Source: Lysobacterales bacterium
Lineage (GTDB): Bacteria > Pseudomonadota > Gammaproteobacteria > Xanthomonadales > Marinicellaceae
NCBI GenBank assembly: GCA_027067055.1
Contig: JAMOMK010000010.1
Location: forward strand, 1 to 57,580
Direction of reading: 5' to 3'
DNA: 57,580 nucleotides
The notes below the pieces were generated by a model. The model had not been told where the DNA came from. It was given only the letters and a program-made list of their open reading frames with translations, and searched no databases. The translations under genes were made by a program, and so were the position numbers. The number at the start of each line of letters is the position of its first letter. Position 1 is the stretch's first letter. Of the stretch, positions 36,569-44,170 are shown one piece after another.

Positions 36569-37417
36569 ATGCAAAATAAAGAAAACATACCTAATCGTTT
36601 AAAGTCAGCAATCGCTACAACTGCTGTAAAAATATTCAGTCCTCTGGTACGTATTTTATTGCGTAACGGTATTACTTATAAAACTGCAGCTCAATGGTTA
36701 CGTTGGACCTATGTTGATGTAGCTAATAAAGAGTTTAAACTATCAGAGCGAAAGCAAAGCAAATCAAGAATTGCGATACTAACAGGCTTGTCACGTACTG
36801 AAGTTGATCGTTTGATAAAGTCTGAACACCCGCATAAAACCACTGCTATTGATCAGTATCACCGTGCATCAAGAGTGTTAGAGGGTTGGATACATGACCC
36901 TCTATATAAGGATGAAAAAAACCAGCCTCTTAGTTTGCCTTTTGATGGACCTGCACCATCATTTAGTAGTTTGGTTGAAAGCTATTCTGGAGGTGTACCA
37001 CCTCGTTCTATTAAAGATGAGTTGCTGCGTGTTCAAAGCATAGAGGTATCTGCAAGTGGTACAATAAGCCTCAAAAGCACATACTTTGTAACCATTAATG
37101 ATAAAGACACGCTTTATCAGTTTGGAATGTTAGGGTTTGCCACTAATACATTGATAGATACCATTGATTATAATATGTATCAATGTCCAGACCCAAAGAA
37201 AACTCACCTGCAACTTATTGCCAGTAACGACAATATACCTATTGATATTTTAGATGATATAAAACAAAAACTTCAAGATTACGGCAGAAAATGCGTAGTA
37301 GATGCAGACAGTTATATGTATGAAAAAACAAGTGAGCAATTAAGTCCTGAACGAGTCAAACGAGCAGGCATTAGCGTTTATTATTTTGAAGATAATGAAT
37401 CCCGAGAAAACAATTAA
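36569..37417 (+). CDS. DUF6502 family protein (helix-turn-helix-like N-terminus)
   Basis: This 282-residue cytoplasmic protein resembles the DUF6502 family. The N-terminal L-V-R-I-L-L-R-N-G-I-T-Y-K-T-A-A-Q-W-L segment (about 26-44) and I-A-I-L-T-G-L-S-R-T-E-V-D-R-L (about 68-82) look like a helix-turn-helix. The C-terminal half is mixed alpha/beta. No function is established that I know of; a regulatory role is a guess. It lies with the next gene in a cassette between two duplicated segments. TTGCAA motifs overlap its promoter. Confidence 0.7.
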   Translation: MQNKENIPNRLKSAIATTAVKIFSPLVRILLRNGITYKTAAQWLRWTYVDVANKEFKLSERKQSKSRIAILTGLSRTEVDRLIKSEHPHKTTAIDQYHRASRVLEGWIHDPLYKDEKNQPLSLPFDGPAPSFSSLVESYSGGVPPRSIKDELLRVQSIEVSASGTISLKSTYFVTINDKDTLYQFGMLGFATNTLIDTIDYNMYQCPDPKKTHLQLIASNDNIPIDILDDIKQKLQDYGRKCVVDADSYMYEKTSEQLSPERVKRAGISVYYFEDNESRENN

Positions 37418-37517
37418 AAATTTAATGAATATTAAATGAACATAATTATAACTTAATTTAGTTCGAGTCAAATACACCCAATATATAACCAACAATTTAC
37501 AGTAGAAGAGAATTATT

Positions 37518-39152
37518 ATGAATACACAAATGAAACAAAAAGCAACTAAATACAAACAATCGATATTGGTATTATTGTTTGTATTGTTAGCCATGCCGTC
37601 ACAAGCCGTAGTTATTACCAAAAGTTTTACAGGATTATGGCAACAACCAGATCATGAAAGTCAAGGTTTTGACTTTCAAGTAATTGATCAAAATGGTCTA
37701 CCACAAGCACTAACTTATTGGTATACGTATGATACTGAAGGCAATCCAATGTGGTTGCTCGGTGTTGGTGATATTACGGAAGAGACAGTAAGCATGGATT
37801 TAATGACTGTTACTGGAGTTACTAATTTACAAAACCCTGACCCTGCAACACGCACCGAAGTTATTTTGGCAACAGCTTTCTTTACATTTGAAGATTGCAA
37901 TAATGGCTCTGTAGAAATAGTACCAACTGCGATAAATAATCCAGGAACCTCAAACTCCATCAGCGGTACTGGTGGAATTGTTCGCATTCAGCGTCTAACA
38001 TCGGTACAAGGAGAAACTTGTAGTGGTGGAATTTCAGATAACACCACAGCACAAGCCGTGGATGAAGAATATCAACAATTTATGGGCAATACAGGTGTTT
38101 ATCCAAATGGTAATGCACGCTTTGAATTTGAACAAGACAGAGAAAATACAGAATTTGAAGTTGAAGTTGAGAATGTCCCCGTTGGTAGTTATAACCTTAG
38201 TGTTGAAGGAATAATTAGAGGTCAAATTCAAGTTGTAAACACTAATAGTGGCACAGAGGGGAAAATTGAATTTGAGTCGCCAGTCGTCGCACATAAATTA
38301 CTGTTAATTTTTGATCCCCGTGATAAAGTTATAGAAGTGCTTGAAGGTAATACGGTTCTTTTTAGCAGTGATTTTATTCCAACATCAGGTGGAACAAACC
38401 CTCCCCAAAGCAGTGGAGCACCACCTTTTGCAAACAACCTTGAAACTAAAGTATTTTTCAATAACACGGGTGTTATTGCATCAGCTAGAGGCGAGGTGGA
38501 GCTTGAACAAGAATTAAATGAAGTGGAATTTGAAGTGGAAATTGAAAATGTACCTCTAGGTAGCTATAGCCTCTTCATTGACGGTGTAGAAAAAGGAATA
38601 ATCAGGGTAATCAATGATGATGGCGGTCAAGAAGGCGAGCTAGAGTTTCGTTTTCCAAGTGAAGTAGGTAAGCCACTACTAAACTTTGACCCAAGAGGGA
38701 AATTGATAGAAGTTCGTCAAAATGGCAACACTATTTTAGAAGTTGTGTTTTCTGTAGGTGCTGGAGGCGGAACTACGCCACCGCCGCCATCATCAGGGGG
38801 CAGTCCAGGAGCTGGTACTCCACCATTTGCTAATGATATAGAAACCAAAAGGTTCTTTAATAACACTGGAGTTATCGCATCGGCTAGAGGAGAAGTGGAG
38901 CTTGAGCAAGAGCCAAATGAAGTTGAGTTTGAAGTGGAGATTGAAAATGTACCGCTTGGTAACTACACACTTTTTGTTGGCGGCATTGAAAAAGGAATTA
39001 TTACAGTATACAATGACGATGATGGTACAGAAGGTGAGATCGAATTCAGTTTCCCACAAGAATTCAACCATCCACTACTTGATTTTGATCCAAGGGGGCA
39101 ACTAATAGAAGTTCGCCAAAATGGCAACACCATTTTAGAGGTGCTTTTCTAA
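37518..39152 (+). CDS. Secreted protein with triplicated beta-rich domain
   Basis: This 544-residue exported protein has a signal peptide ending near residue 31 (M-P-S-Q-A/V-V). The first domain (about 33-155) begins F-T-G-L-W-Q-Q-P and contains L-T-Y-W-Y-T-Y-D-T-E-G-N-P-M-W-L, the same type found in the 53988-57446 region. Three copies of a domain of about 100 residues follow (coding about 38074-38370, 38447-38755, 38846-39150), with core E-V-E-(V/I)-E-N-V-P-(V/L)-G-x-Y and F-D-P-R-(D/G)-K/Q. Copies 2 and 3 are most alike; P/G/S-rich linkers precede copies 2 and 3. It lacks the F-E tail. Confidence 0.82.
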   Translation: MNTQMKQKATKYKQSILVLLFVLLAMPSQAVVITKSFTGLWQQPDHESQGFDFQVIDQNGLPQALTYWYTYDTEGNPMWLLGVGDITEETVSMDLMTVTGVTNLQNPDPATRTEVILATAFFTFEDCNNGSVEIVPTAINNPGTSNSISGTGGIVRIQRLTSVQGETCSGGISDNTTAQAVDEEYQQFMGNTGVYPNGNARFEFEQDRENTEFEVEVENVPVGSYNLSVEGIIRGQIQVVNTNSGTEGKIEFESPVVAHKLLLIFDPRDKVIEVLEGNTVLFSSDFIPTSGGTNPPQSSGAPPFANNLETKVFFNNTGVIASARGEVELEQELNEVEFEVEIENVPLGSYSLFIDGVEKGIIRVINDDGGQEGELEFRFPSEVGKPLLNFDPRGKLIEVRQNGNTILEVVFSVGAGGGTTPPPPSSGGSPGAGTPPFANDIETKRFFNNTGVIASARGEVELEQEPNEVEFEVEIENVPLGNYTLFVGGIEKGIITVYNDDDGTEGEIEFSFPQEFNHPLLDFDPRGQLIEVRQNGNTILEVLF

Positions 39153-39167
39153 GTATTATTTATTATT

Positions 39168-39194
39168 AACCCTGCGGTATAGTACCGCAGGGTT
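39168..39194 (+). terminator. Strong hairpin terminator (AACCCTG family)
   Basis: AACCCTGCGGTA pairs with TACCGCAGGGTT around TAG, a perfect 12-bp stem 16 bases after the stop codon. It shares its AACCCTG arm with the hairpin at 21182-21213. Confidence 0.75.
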
Positions 39195-39293
39195 GATAGT
39201 CTTTATAATATCTTTGATACGAGTAAAGCGTTGCATTTCAACACTTCAAGCTTCTAAAAATTTGATTAGTCACACTGAGTATCCAATTTAACC

Positions 39294-39640
39294 GAAAAGC
39301 CAAAACCTTATCAAAATCAGGCAAATAAATACAAGCATTAACCTTAATACATCAAATCAAACCAAACTAGCCTATAACGAATCTTGGATAGCAGAAAATC
39401 AATTAATGATGGATGAGTTACACAGTTTACAGAGTGTGAAAGTATTCTGATGACGAGTAAAAATGGCATAAATTTCACTACTTTTCGTTGAAAAACTTGG
39501 AATTAGCCAGCTAGTCACGGCGTTTTCCGCCTCAATTAGTGATTTTTCTACTCATTTTTCTTTCGTCCCATAATACTTTCACACTCTGTTTAGTTTGCAC
39601 CCTCAAATGAAGTAAAATAAAAAGGTGTAAAACCACCATA
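39294..39640 (+). pseudogene. Remnant of the regulator gene 3' end
   Basis: From 39294 (AGCCAAAACCTTATCAAAAT) to about 39428, and again from about 39605 to 39640, the sequence matches the last 140 bases of the 34048-36309 regulator and the bases just after its stop. Indels break the frame. A 161-bp inverted-repeat element interrupts it at 39429-39589. Confidence 0.8.
39429..39589. mobile_element. 161-bp inverted-repeat element (second MITE family)
   Basis: ACAGAGTGTGAAAGTATT (39429-39446) and its exact complement (39572-39589) form 18-bp terminal inverted repeats, with partly matching sequence further in. The interior holds a smaller GGCG-TTTT-CCGCC hairpin and no ORF. It sits inside the regulator remnant. 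Confidence 0.75.
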
Positions 39641-39655
39641 TTATTTTGAACTACT

Positions 39656-39820
39656 ACCCAAATCCCGACATAGAAACACGAAATAGAGTGCAATCACTTG
39701 GTACGTATAGCGAATAAAAAAAATACGTTGCCACCTTATTGGTGATTAGTCATTTTTTGGATTTGCTAGGCGTGCTAAGGGCTTGTGTTCTAACCGTGTT
39801 TTCTATATCGGGATTTGGGT
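39656..39820 (+). mobile_element. Complete 165-bp MITE-like element (subfamily II)
   Basis: The length equals that of the copy at 13274-13438 and the ends are the same ACCCAAATCCCGA(C/T)ATAGAA repeats. The flanks carry an ACT/ACT duplication (39653-39655 and 39821-39823). The right half is nearly identical to 8128-8204 but differs from subfamily I. It separates the regulator remnant from the P460 gene. Confidence 0.85.
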
Positions 39821-39838
39821 ACTATAAAAAACCACATA

Positions 39839-40387
39839 CTAAGGCAGCTTAATTGAAGTAGTATAAACCCAATCTTTGCCTTTGACTGGTGTATGGCAAG
39901 CTATACACGATTGATTAATATCATTTTTATCACCATAAGGAACTTGCTTATCACCAAGCCAACGAGCCCAACCCCAACCCGTTCCATTACCAGCAAAGCG
40001 TTTAGAGTCTTTAAACATAAATTCGGCATGAATGAATTTCTCCTCATTAGGGGCAATAGCTGTAGGCCAATTGTCTTCTTGTTTTTGTTTATAAACCAGC
40101 TTGGCAATAATTGTACCATTAGGCCATGGATTTGTTTGACCGGAACGACTCGCCTCAATAGCAATATCATTACCTAGAATAATTCGCATACTGGTAAGAT
40201 CAAGGCGATGTGATGCTGACAATACACGCCAATCTTTGTAGTTCTCAGGTATCGCAATACCATTAAAATTGGCTTTAACTTTTGATGTTCTTTTCTCTAC
40301 TGATTTCTGTGTACAGGCAGCACTTAAAACTAATGTAGGAATTAGAATAGTTATCCTTAGGGTTTCTTTTATTGTATTATTTTTCAT
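39839..40387 (-). CDS. Cytochrome P460 family lipoprotein
   Basis: This 182-residue periplasmic heme protein has a lipobox (V-L-S-A-A-C, acylated Cys25). C-I-A-C-H at 161-165 is the c-type heme site near the C-terminus. The region N-W-P-T-A-I-A...F-I-H-A-E-F-M-F-K-D matches the P460/haem-binding fold. Classic P460 enzymes oxidise hydroxylamine, but many relatives have no known activity. The gene lies 10 bp after the anti-sigma gene and looks like part of that operon. A remnant copy of its 3' end lies at 36338-36475. Confidence 0.85.
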   Translation of the reverse strand: MKNNTIKETLRITILIPTLVLSAACTQKSVEKRTSKVKANFNGIAIPENYKDWRVLSASHRLDLTSMRIILGNDIAIEASRSGQTNPWPNGTIIAKLVYKQKQEDNWPTAIAPNEEKFIHAEFMFKDSKRFAGNGTGWGWARWLGDKQVPYGDKNDINQSCIACHTPVKGKDWVYTTSIKLP

Positions 40388-40397
40388 ATTAATTCTC

Positions 40398-41120
40398 TTA
40401 AAAATTTGCAGCTATCATGGGTTGAATAGCTCTGACATCCAGGCCTTCTTTCACGCCAGTGATAGCAAAGTTATACTTATGATTTCCCCAATAACTCACT
40501 TGAGCCAATTGAGTGTTATAAAAGTCAGGATTTTTTGGTGCATCTTGACTTGGGTTTTGGGTAATAATAACGGTATAACGCTCACCCTTATCATCGTGAT
40601 ACATCAACTGTACACTTTTGCCTTCCTGCAAAACCAAATGCCTTACACCAACCAACTCCAGTCCTGCTTGCTCTAAATCTGGAGGCGTAAAAGTGTTAGA
40701 AACATTTTGTTCTTTATCAAAAGCTAAGGTTTGTATTGAACCATCCAAACGTAGCTCTGGAGAATATTTGAAATGGGCTAAAGCCGCTTCTTGAGCAAAA
40801 GTTGATTGCCTATTAAATGAATTAAAATTCAATATTAAAAAGGAAACCAATAACCCCATTGCAAAAGCTGATGCCGTACGCCATCGGCTAGAGATAGACT
40901 TAGTCGGCTCCTTTACGATTTCTTTTCTCAAAAAAGCAGAAGTACCAAAATGTTTATCGAACTCTTTATCTAAACAGGTGTATTGGACGATTCTTTCTCT
41001 AATAGCAGGTTCAATAGCAATTCTATTTTCTAAATCTTCTTTACGCGAGCCTTTTAAGTACCCATCTAGATACATCTGAATTTCACTATCGGTTAGTTCA
41101 TCTACTTTATTTTTGCTCAT
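40398..41120 (-). CDS. Predicted anti-sigma factor (membrane-anchored)
   Basis: This 240-residue protein overlaps the sigma gene by 14 bp. The N-terminal 60 residues (L-T-D-S-E-I-Q-M-Y-L-D-G-Y-L) resemble the cytoplasmic sigma-binding part of anti-sigma factors, without a visible H-x3-C-x2-C zinc motif. A transmembrane segment lies at about 82-101, and the rest is periplasmic. The order sigma, anti-sigma, target gene supports the role, though similarity alone is weak. Confidence 0.75.
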   Translation of the reverse strand: MSKNKVDELTDSEIQMYLDGYLKGSRKEDLENRIAIEPAIRERIVQYTCLDKEFDKHFGTSAFLRKEIVKEPTKSISSRWRTASAFAMGLLVSFLILNFNSFNRQSTFAQEAALAHFKYSPELRLDGSIQTLAFDKEQNVSNTFTPPDLEQAGLELVGVRHLVLQEGKSVQLMYHDDKGERYTVIITQNPSQDAPKNPDFYNTQLAQVSYWGNHKYNFAITGVKEGLDVRAIQPMIAANF

Positions 41121-41697
41121 ATTTCATCTCCACAATATTTGTGTATTTGTATTTTTTTTTATTTACCTCAAAAACCTGACGTAATAGACTTCTAGCATGG
41201 TGCAATCTTGACATGACTGTTCCTGTTGGAATCGACATGGTTTTTGCTATTGTTTTATAATCATAACCCTCAATAGTTGCCAAAACCAAAACTGATTTGA
41301 GTTCTGGTTCAAGCATCGCAATTGCTTTATCTAAGTCCATTAAGTGATTGATTTCATATTCTTGATTTATATAAGACTCTAAATATTCTTGGTGATTATC
41401 TTCACCAAATTTTTTGCTACGTATTCCATCAATAAAACTGTTATACATGATTTTCAACAACCATGATTTTAAATTGACTGAGCGCGTAAAACGATTGAAT
41501 TTTACCCATGATTTTTCAAAAGTATTTTGCATCAAGTCTTGTGCATCATCTGGGTTTTTACATAAATAATTTGCATACCTTTTTAAATCTGGCATATAAG
41601 TCAATATATCTTCTCTTTTTACAAACCTGAATTCGTATAATAAGTGCAACTCCTCCTGGAGTAACAAAACAACGTCAACGTAGAGTGCGCTCACACC
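41107..41697 (-). CDS. ECF-type RNA polymerase sigma factor
   Basis: This is a small sigma-70-family factor. Region 2 is seen in Y-A-N-Y-L-C-K-N-P-D-D-A-Q-D-L-M-Q-N-T-F-E-K-S-W. Region 4 is seen in the L-E-P-E-L-K-S-V-L-V-L segment, G-Y-D-Y-K-T-I-A-K-T-M-S-I-P-T-G-T-V-M-S-R-L-H-H-A-R. The start is uncertain. I give the ATG at 41697 (196 residues), but it has no ribosome-binding site, and a TTG at 41649 lies two bases after a perfect AGGAGGAG. ECF factors are held by their anti-sigma until a signal arrives; the partner gene is next in line, followed by P460. Confidence 0.88.
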   Translation of the reverse strand, partial: GVSALYVDVVLLLQEELHLLYEFRFVKREDILTYMPDLKRYANYLCKNPDDAQDLMQNTFEKSWVKFNRFTRSVNLKSWLLKIMYNSFIDGIRSKKFGEDNHQEYLESYINQEYEINHLMDLDKAIAMLEPELKSVLVLATIEGYDYKTIAKTMSIPTGTVMSRLHHARSLLRQVFEVNKKKYKYTNIVEMKYEQK

Positions 41698-41820
41698 CAT
41701 CAACAGTCTATCAGAACCTCGACAATCAGAAGGTTTGAATAGTAGCGACAAGGCAATGCCATGTGCCTACAATTTCATCTCAAAACACCACTTTTGGCAC
41801 ATTTAATCACACTTTTATTT

Positions 41821-41829
41821 TGTTATAAT
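41821..41829 (+). promoter_or_regulatory. Extended -10 promoter
   Basis: TGTTATAAT is an extended -10 element 27 bases before the ATG of the 173-residue membrane protein, which has CGGAG upstream. Confidence 0.45.
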
Positions 41830-41856
41830 TATTGCTAAGAAAACACGGAGAATGAC

Positions 41857-42378
41857 ATGGCTAACGATTCAAACAGTTTAACTGATAGATTAGAAGTCGA
41901 TTTATTGCGGTCGATGATAGTTATTATGACTGTTGCTTTTTCGATGGCTTCTTTTTTGGCAGATGGTAATCCGTATTTGTCTGAGGAAATTGCTTTGTGG
42001 ATTTATTTTATTGCGATTTCTCCGCTGATTTATCTTTTTACTTTGAGTATTAAGGACTTTCCTAAATTTACTTTGGCTACTCTTTTCGTATTTCTGTTAC
42101 TGGCTGGGGTTATTTATAGTTTTTACAATCATTCTAAGTATGATAACTCCATTGGTTACAAGGCTTTCTTGCTTGTTGCCCACGCTTATACTGTGCTGTA
42201 TTTCTTCTATAAAGCAACCCAAATATTGAGCAAAGAGAATGTTGTTTTTGAATATAATTCAGCCAAAGATAGTCCGAACAAGTCAAACTCGCGTAAATTG
42301 GCAAGACGTCGTAATCGACGAGAGCATTCGCGGGCTAAGAATTCGACAAGGATTAAATCGGGACAGTATCGAGGGTAG
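41857..42378 (+). CDS. Predicted four-helix membrane protein with basic tail
   Basis: This 173-residue protein of unknown family has four hydrophobic segments (about 18-36, 46-64, 70-90, 102-122). The C-terminal 30 residues are strongly basic (R-K-L-A-R-R-R-N-R-R-E-H-S-R). The start has a CGGAG site and an extended -10 promoter. The neighbours give no clue: it lies between the divergent sigma operon and a beta-helix protein. Confidence 0.7.
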   Translation: MANDSNSLTDRLEVDLLRSMIVIMTVAFSMASFLADGNPYLSEEIALWIYFIAISPLIYLFTLSIKDFPKFTLATLFVFLLLAGVIYSFYNHSKYDNSIGYKAFLLVAHAYTVLYFFYKATQILSKENVVFEYNSAKDSPNKSNSRKLARRRNRREHSRAKNSTRIKSGQYRG

Positions 42379-42444
42379 GTTTAAATGGTGCTATTTAAAA
42401 ATCAACCTATTTAATATTGAAACAAATACTTCAAAAAATTCGTC

Positions 42445-42466
42445 ATTCCTGCGAAGGCAGGAATGA
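42445..42466 (+). repeat. GCGAAGGC-type palindromic intergenic repeat, copy 1
   Basis: CATTCCTGC-GAAG-GCAGGAATG is a perfect 9-bp stem, preceded by TCGT. This hairpin class is dispersed in many proteobacterial genomes. A second copy in the opposite orientation lies at 45555-45574. Confidence 0.7.
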
Positions 42467-42588
42467 CCGCAGTGGAATTGAAATGCACAAGGCAGTGCTT
42501 TGTGCCTACATTTATTTTGTTTGAGGTTACAAATAAAAAATGTTAACTGGCTAACGTTTTAAAACATTTTTGCTGTTAAACTATCAGC

Positions 42589-44100
42589 ATGAAATTTTTA
42601 TTGCTTTTGCTTTTTTGTTTGCCTTTATCTATTTTGGCTACTGATTATTATGTTGCCGTTGATGGTGATGATGCAGCCTCTGGTGTGGCTATTAGCTCAC
42701 CTTGGAGGACTATTAGTTTTGCTACTTCTCAAGTAATTGCCGGTGATACGGTATTTATTAAAGCTGGTGATTATGGTGGTGAAAATATTGTTTTAACAGT
42801 CAATGGTAGTGCTGGCAATCCGATTACCTTTGAAGGGTATCAAACCATCCCTGGAGATAATCCACAGAATAATTATGTGGTTGGAACACTACTTGACCCT
42901 TCGATTATGCCAACGCTTAATGGTGGTGATAGAACCACTGGTATTGCTATTGAGCTAACCGACAGAAGTTATATTGTGTTTAAAAATTTTCAAATTCATG
43001 ATTACAGTGCAGGTATTTACGCACATGCTGCCACACATTCTGTAGTTGATAACATTACCGCCATTACTTTGGGTGATGTCAACAATAATTACTCAGGTGT
43101 CGGCATTGTTTTTAGCTCTTCAACAGACAGCAATACCATAAAGAATTGCCTTGTCTACAATGCGGCAGCTGAAGGGATTTCTGTTGCTGGCAATAACAAT
43201 TTAATTGATAATTGCAAGGTTTATTGTGATGACAATCAAACCGTGCATAGTTCTACCGATTATTATATTGTGCTTGCTGGCAACAACAACCACGTCAAAA
43301 ACAGTTATGCGCAGCGTATTGGCAACCTTGAACATGGCGGGCATGGCATTGGCTTTAAGGACTTTGCACAAGATAGCTTAATTGAGGACAGCACCAGCGT
43401 CAATATGGCTGGTAGCTTTTATTTTCGCTACAGCCCTGTGTTTAATAATACCATTCGCAATTGCCACGCTAAAGACAGTGATGAAAGCTTGCTAATGCGT
43501 GATGGTGCACACCATAATACTTTTGAGAATTGCACGGTGGATAATGCCTATTATGCCATTGTGTTTTATGATTCCATGGGCGAAGATGATGGCGCGCCTA
43601 ATACAGCTGAGGCGAATGTAATTAAAAACAGCTTGATAACCAACACACGTCAAGCCGTTATTGCTTTTCACCAATACAATCGACCATCGGATGTGGTTAA
43701 TAACCGCATTGAAAACATTACTATTGATAATGCTTTGTATTTGTTTCATTCTGGCAGAGTTAATATCAACAATTCCATGACCAATAGTATCGTCACCAAT
43801 GTGGCTAATTATTCTATTGGCAGTGTCGCTTTGGATTTTAGTTTCGATTACAGTAATTTCTGGACAAATGGTTTTACAATACCTGTTGGAAGTGGCAATT
43901 TAGCGGTTGACCCATTATTTACTCAAGCTGGTAGTCACTACATTTCGGTAAACTCACCCATGAAGAATGCAGGCAATCCAAGTTACATTGCTGATGCCGA
44001 TGATGTGGATATAAACGGTGATAAGCGAATCATCAACAGCATTATTGATATGGGTGTTGATGAGTATAATGAGTTTATTATGTCGGATAGTTTTGAATAA
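42589..44100 (+). CDS. Secreted right-handed beta-helix protein with C-terminal DSFE
   Basis: This 503-residue protein has a short signal peptide (M-K-F-L-L-L-L-L-F-C-L-P-L-S-I-L-A). It opens with D-Y-Y-V-A-V-D-G-D-D...S-P-W-R-T-I, the usual start of secreted pectate-lyase-like or NosD-like beta-helix proteins. Repeating N-T-I-K-N-C, N-T-F-E-N-C and N-V-I-K-N-S rungs follow. No polysaccharide-lyase catalytic residues can be assigned with confidence. It ends N-E-F-I-M-S-D-S-F-E, a tail variant. It is not obviously linked to ccmA, which begins 71 bp later. Confidence 0.82.
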   Translation: MKFLLLLLFCLPLSILATDYYVAVDGDDAASGVAISSPWRTISFATSQVIAGDTVFIKAGDYGGENIVLTVNGSAGNPITFEGYQTIPGDNPQNNYVVGTLLDPSIMPTLNGGDRTTGIAIELTDRSYIVFKNFQIHDYSAGIYAHAATHSVVDNITAITLGDVNNNYSGVGIVFSSSTDSNTIKNCLVYNAAAEGISVAGNNNLIDNCKVYCDDNQTVHSSTDYYIVLAGNNNHVKNSYAQRIGNLEHGGHGIGFKDFAQDSLIEDSTSVNMAGSFYFRYSPVFNNTIRNCHAKDSDESLLMRDGAHHNTFENCTVDNAYYAIVFYDSMGEDDGAPNTAEANVIKNSLITNTRQAVIAFHQYNRPSDVVNNRIENITIDNALYLFHSGRVNINNSMTNSIVTNVANYSIGSVALDFSFDYSNFWTNGFTIPVGSGNLAVDPLFTQAGSHYISVNSPMKNAGNPSYIADADDVDINGDKRIINSIIDMGVDEYNEFIMSDSFE

Positions 44101-44170
44101 AGGCAATAATACTTGCTCAATGAGTGCTTATTTGAAAAAATAGCTCATCTTTAATCATACTTCCAATAAT

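Noticed and set aside
38074-39150. A CRISPR or tandem-repeat array suggested by repeated sequence
   Set aside because: The repeats are about 300-400 bp apart, diverged, and lie in one open reading frame, so they are protein domain copies.
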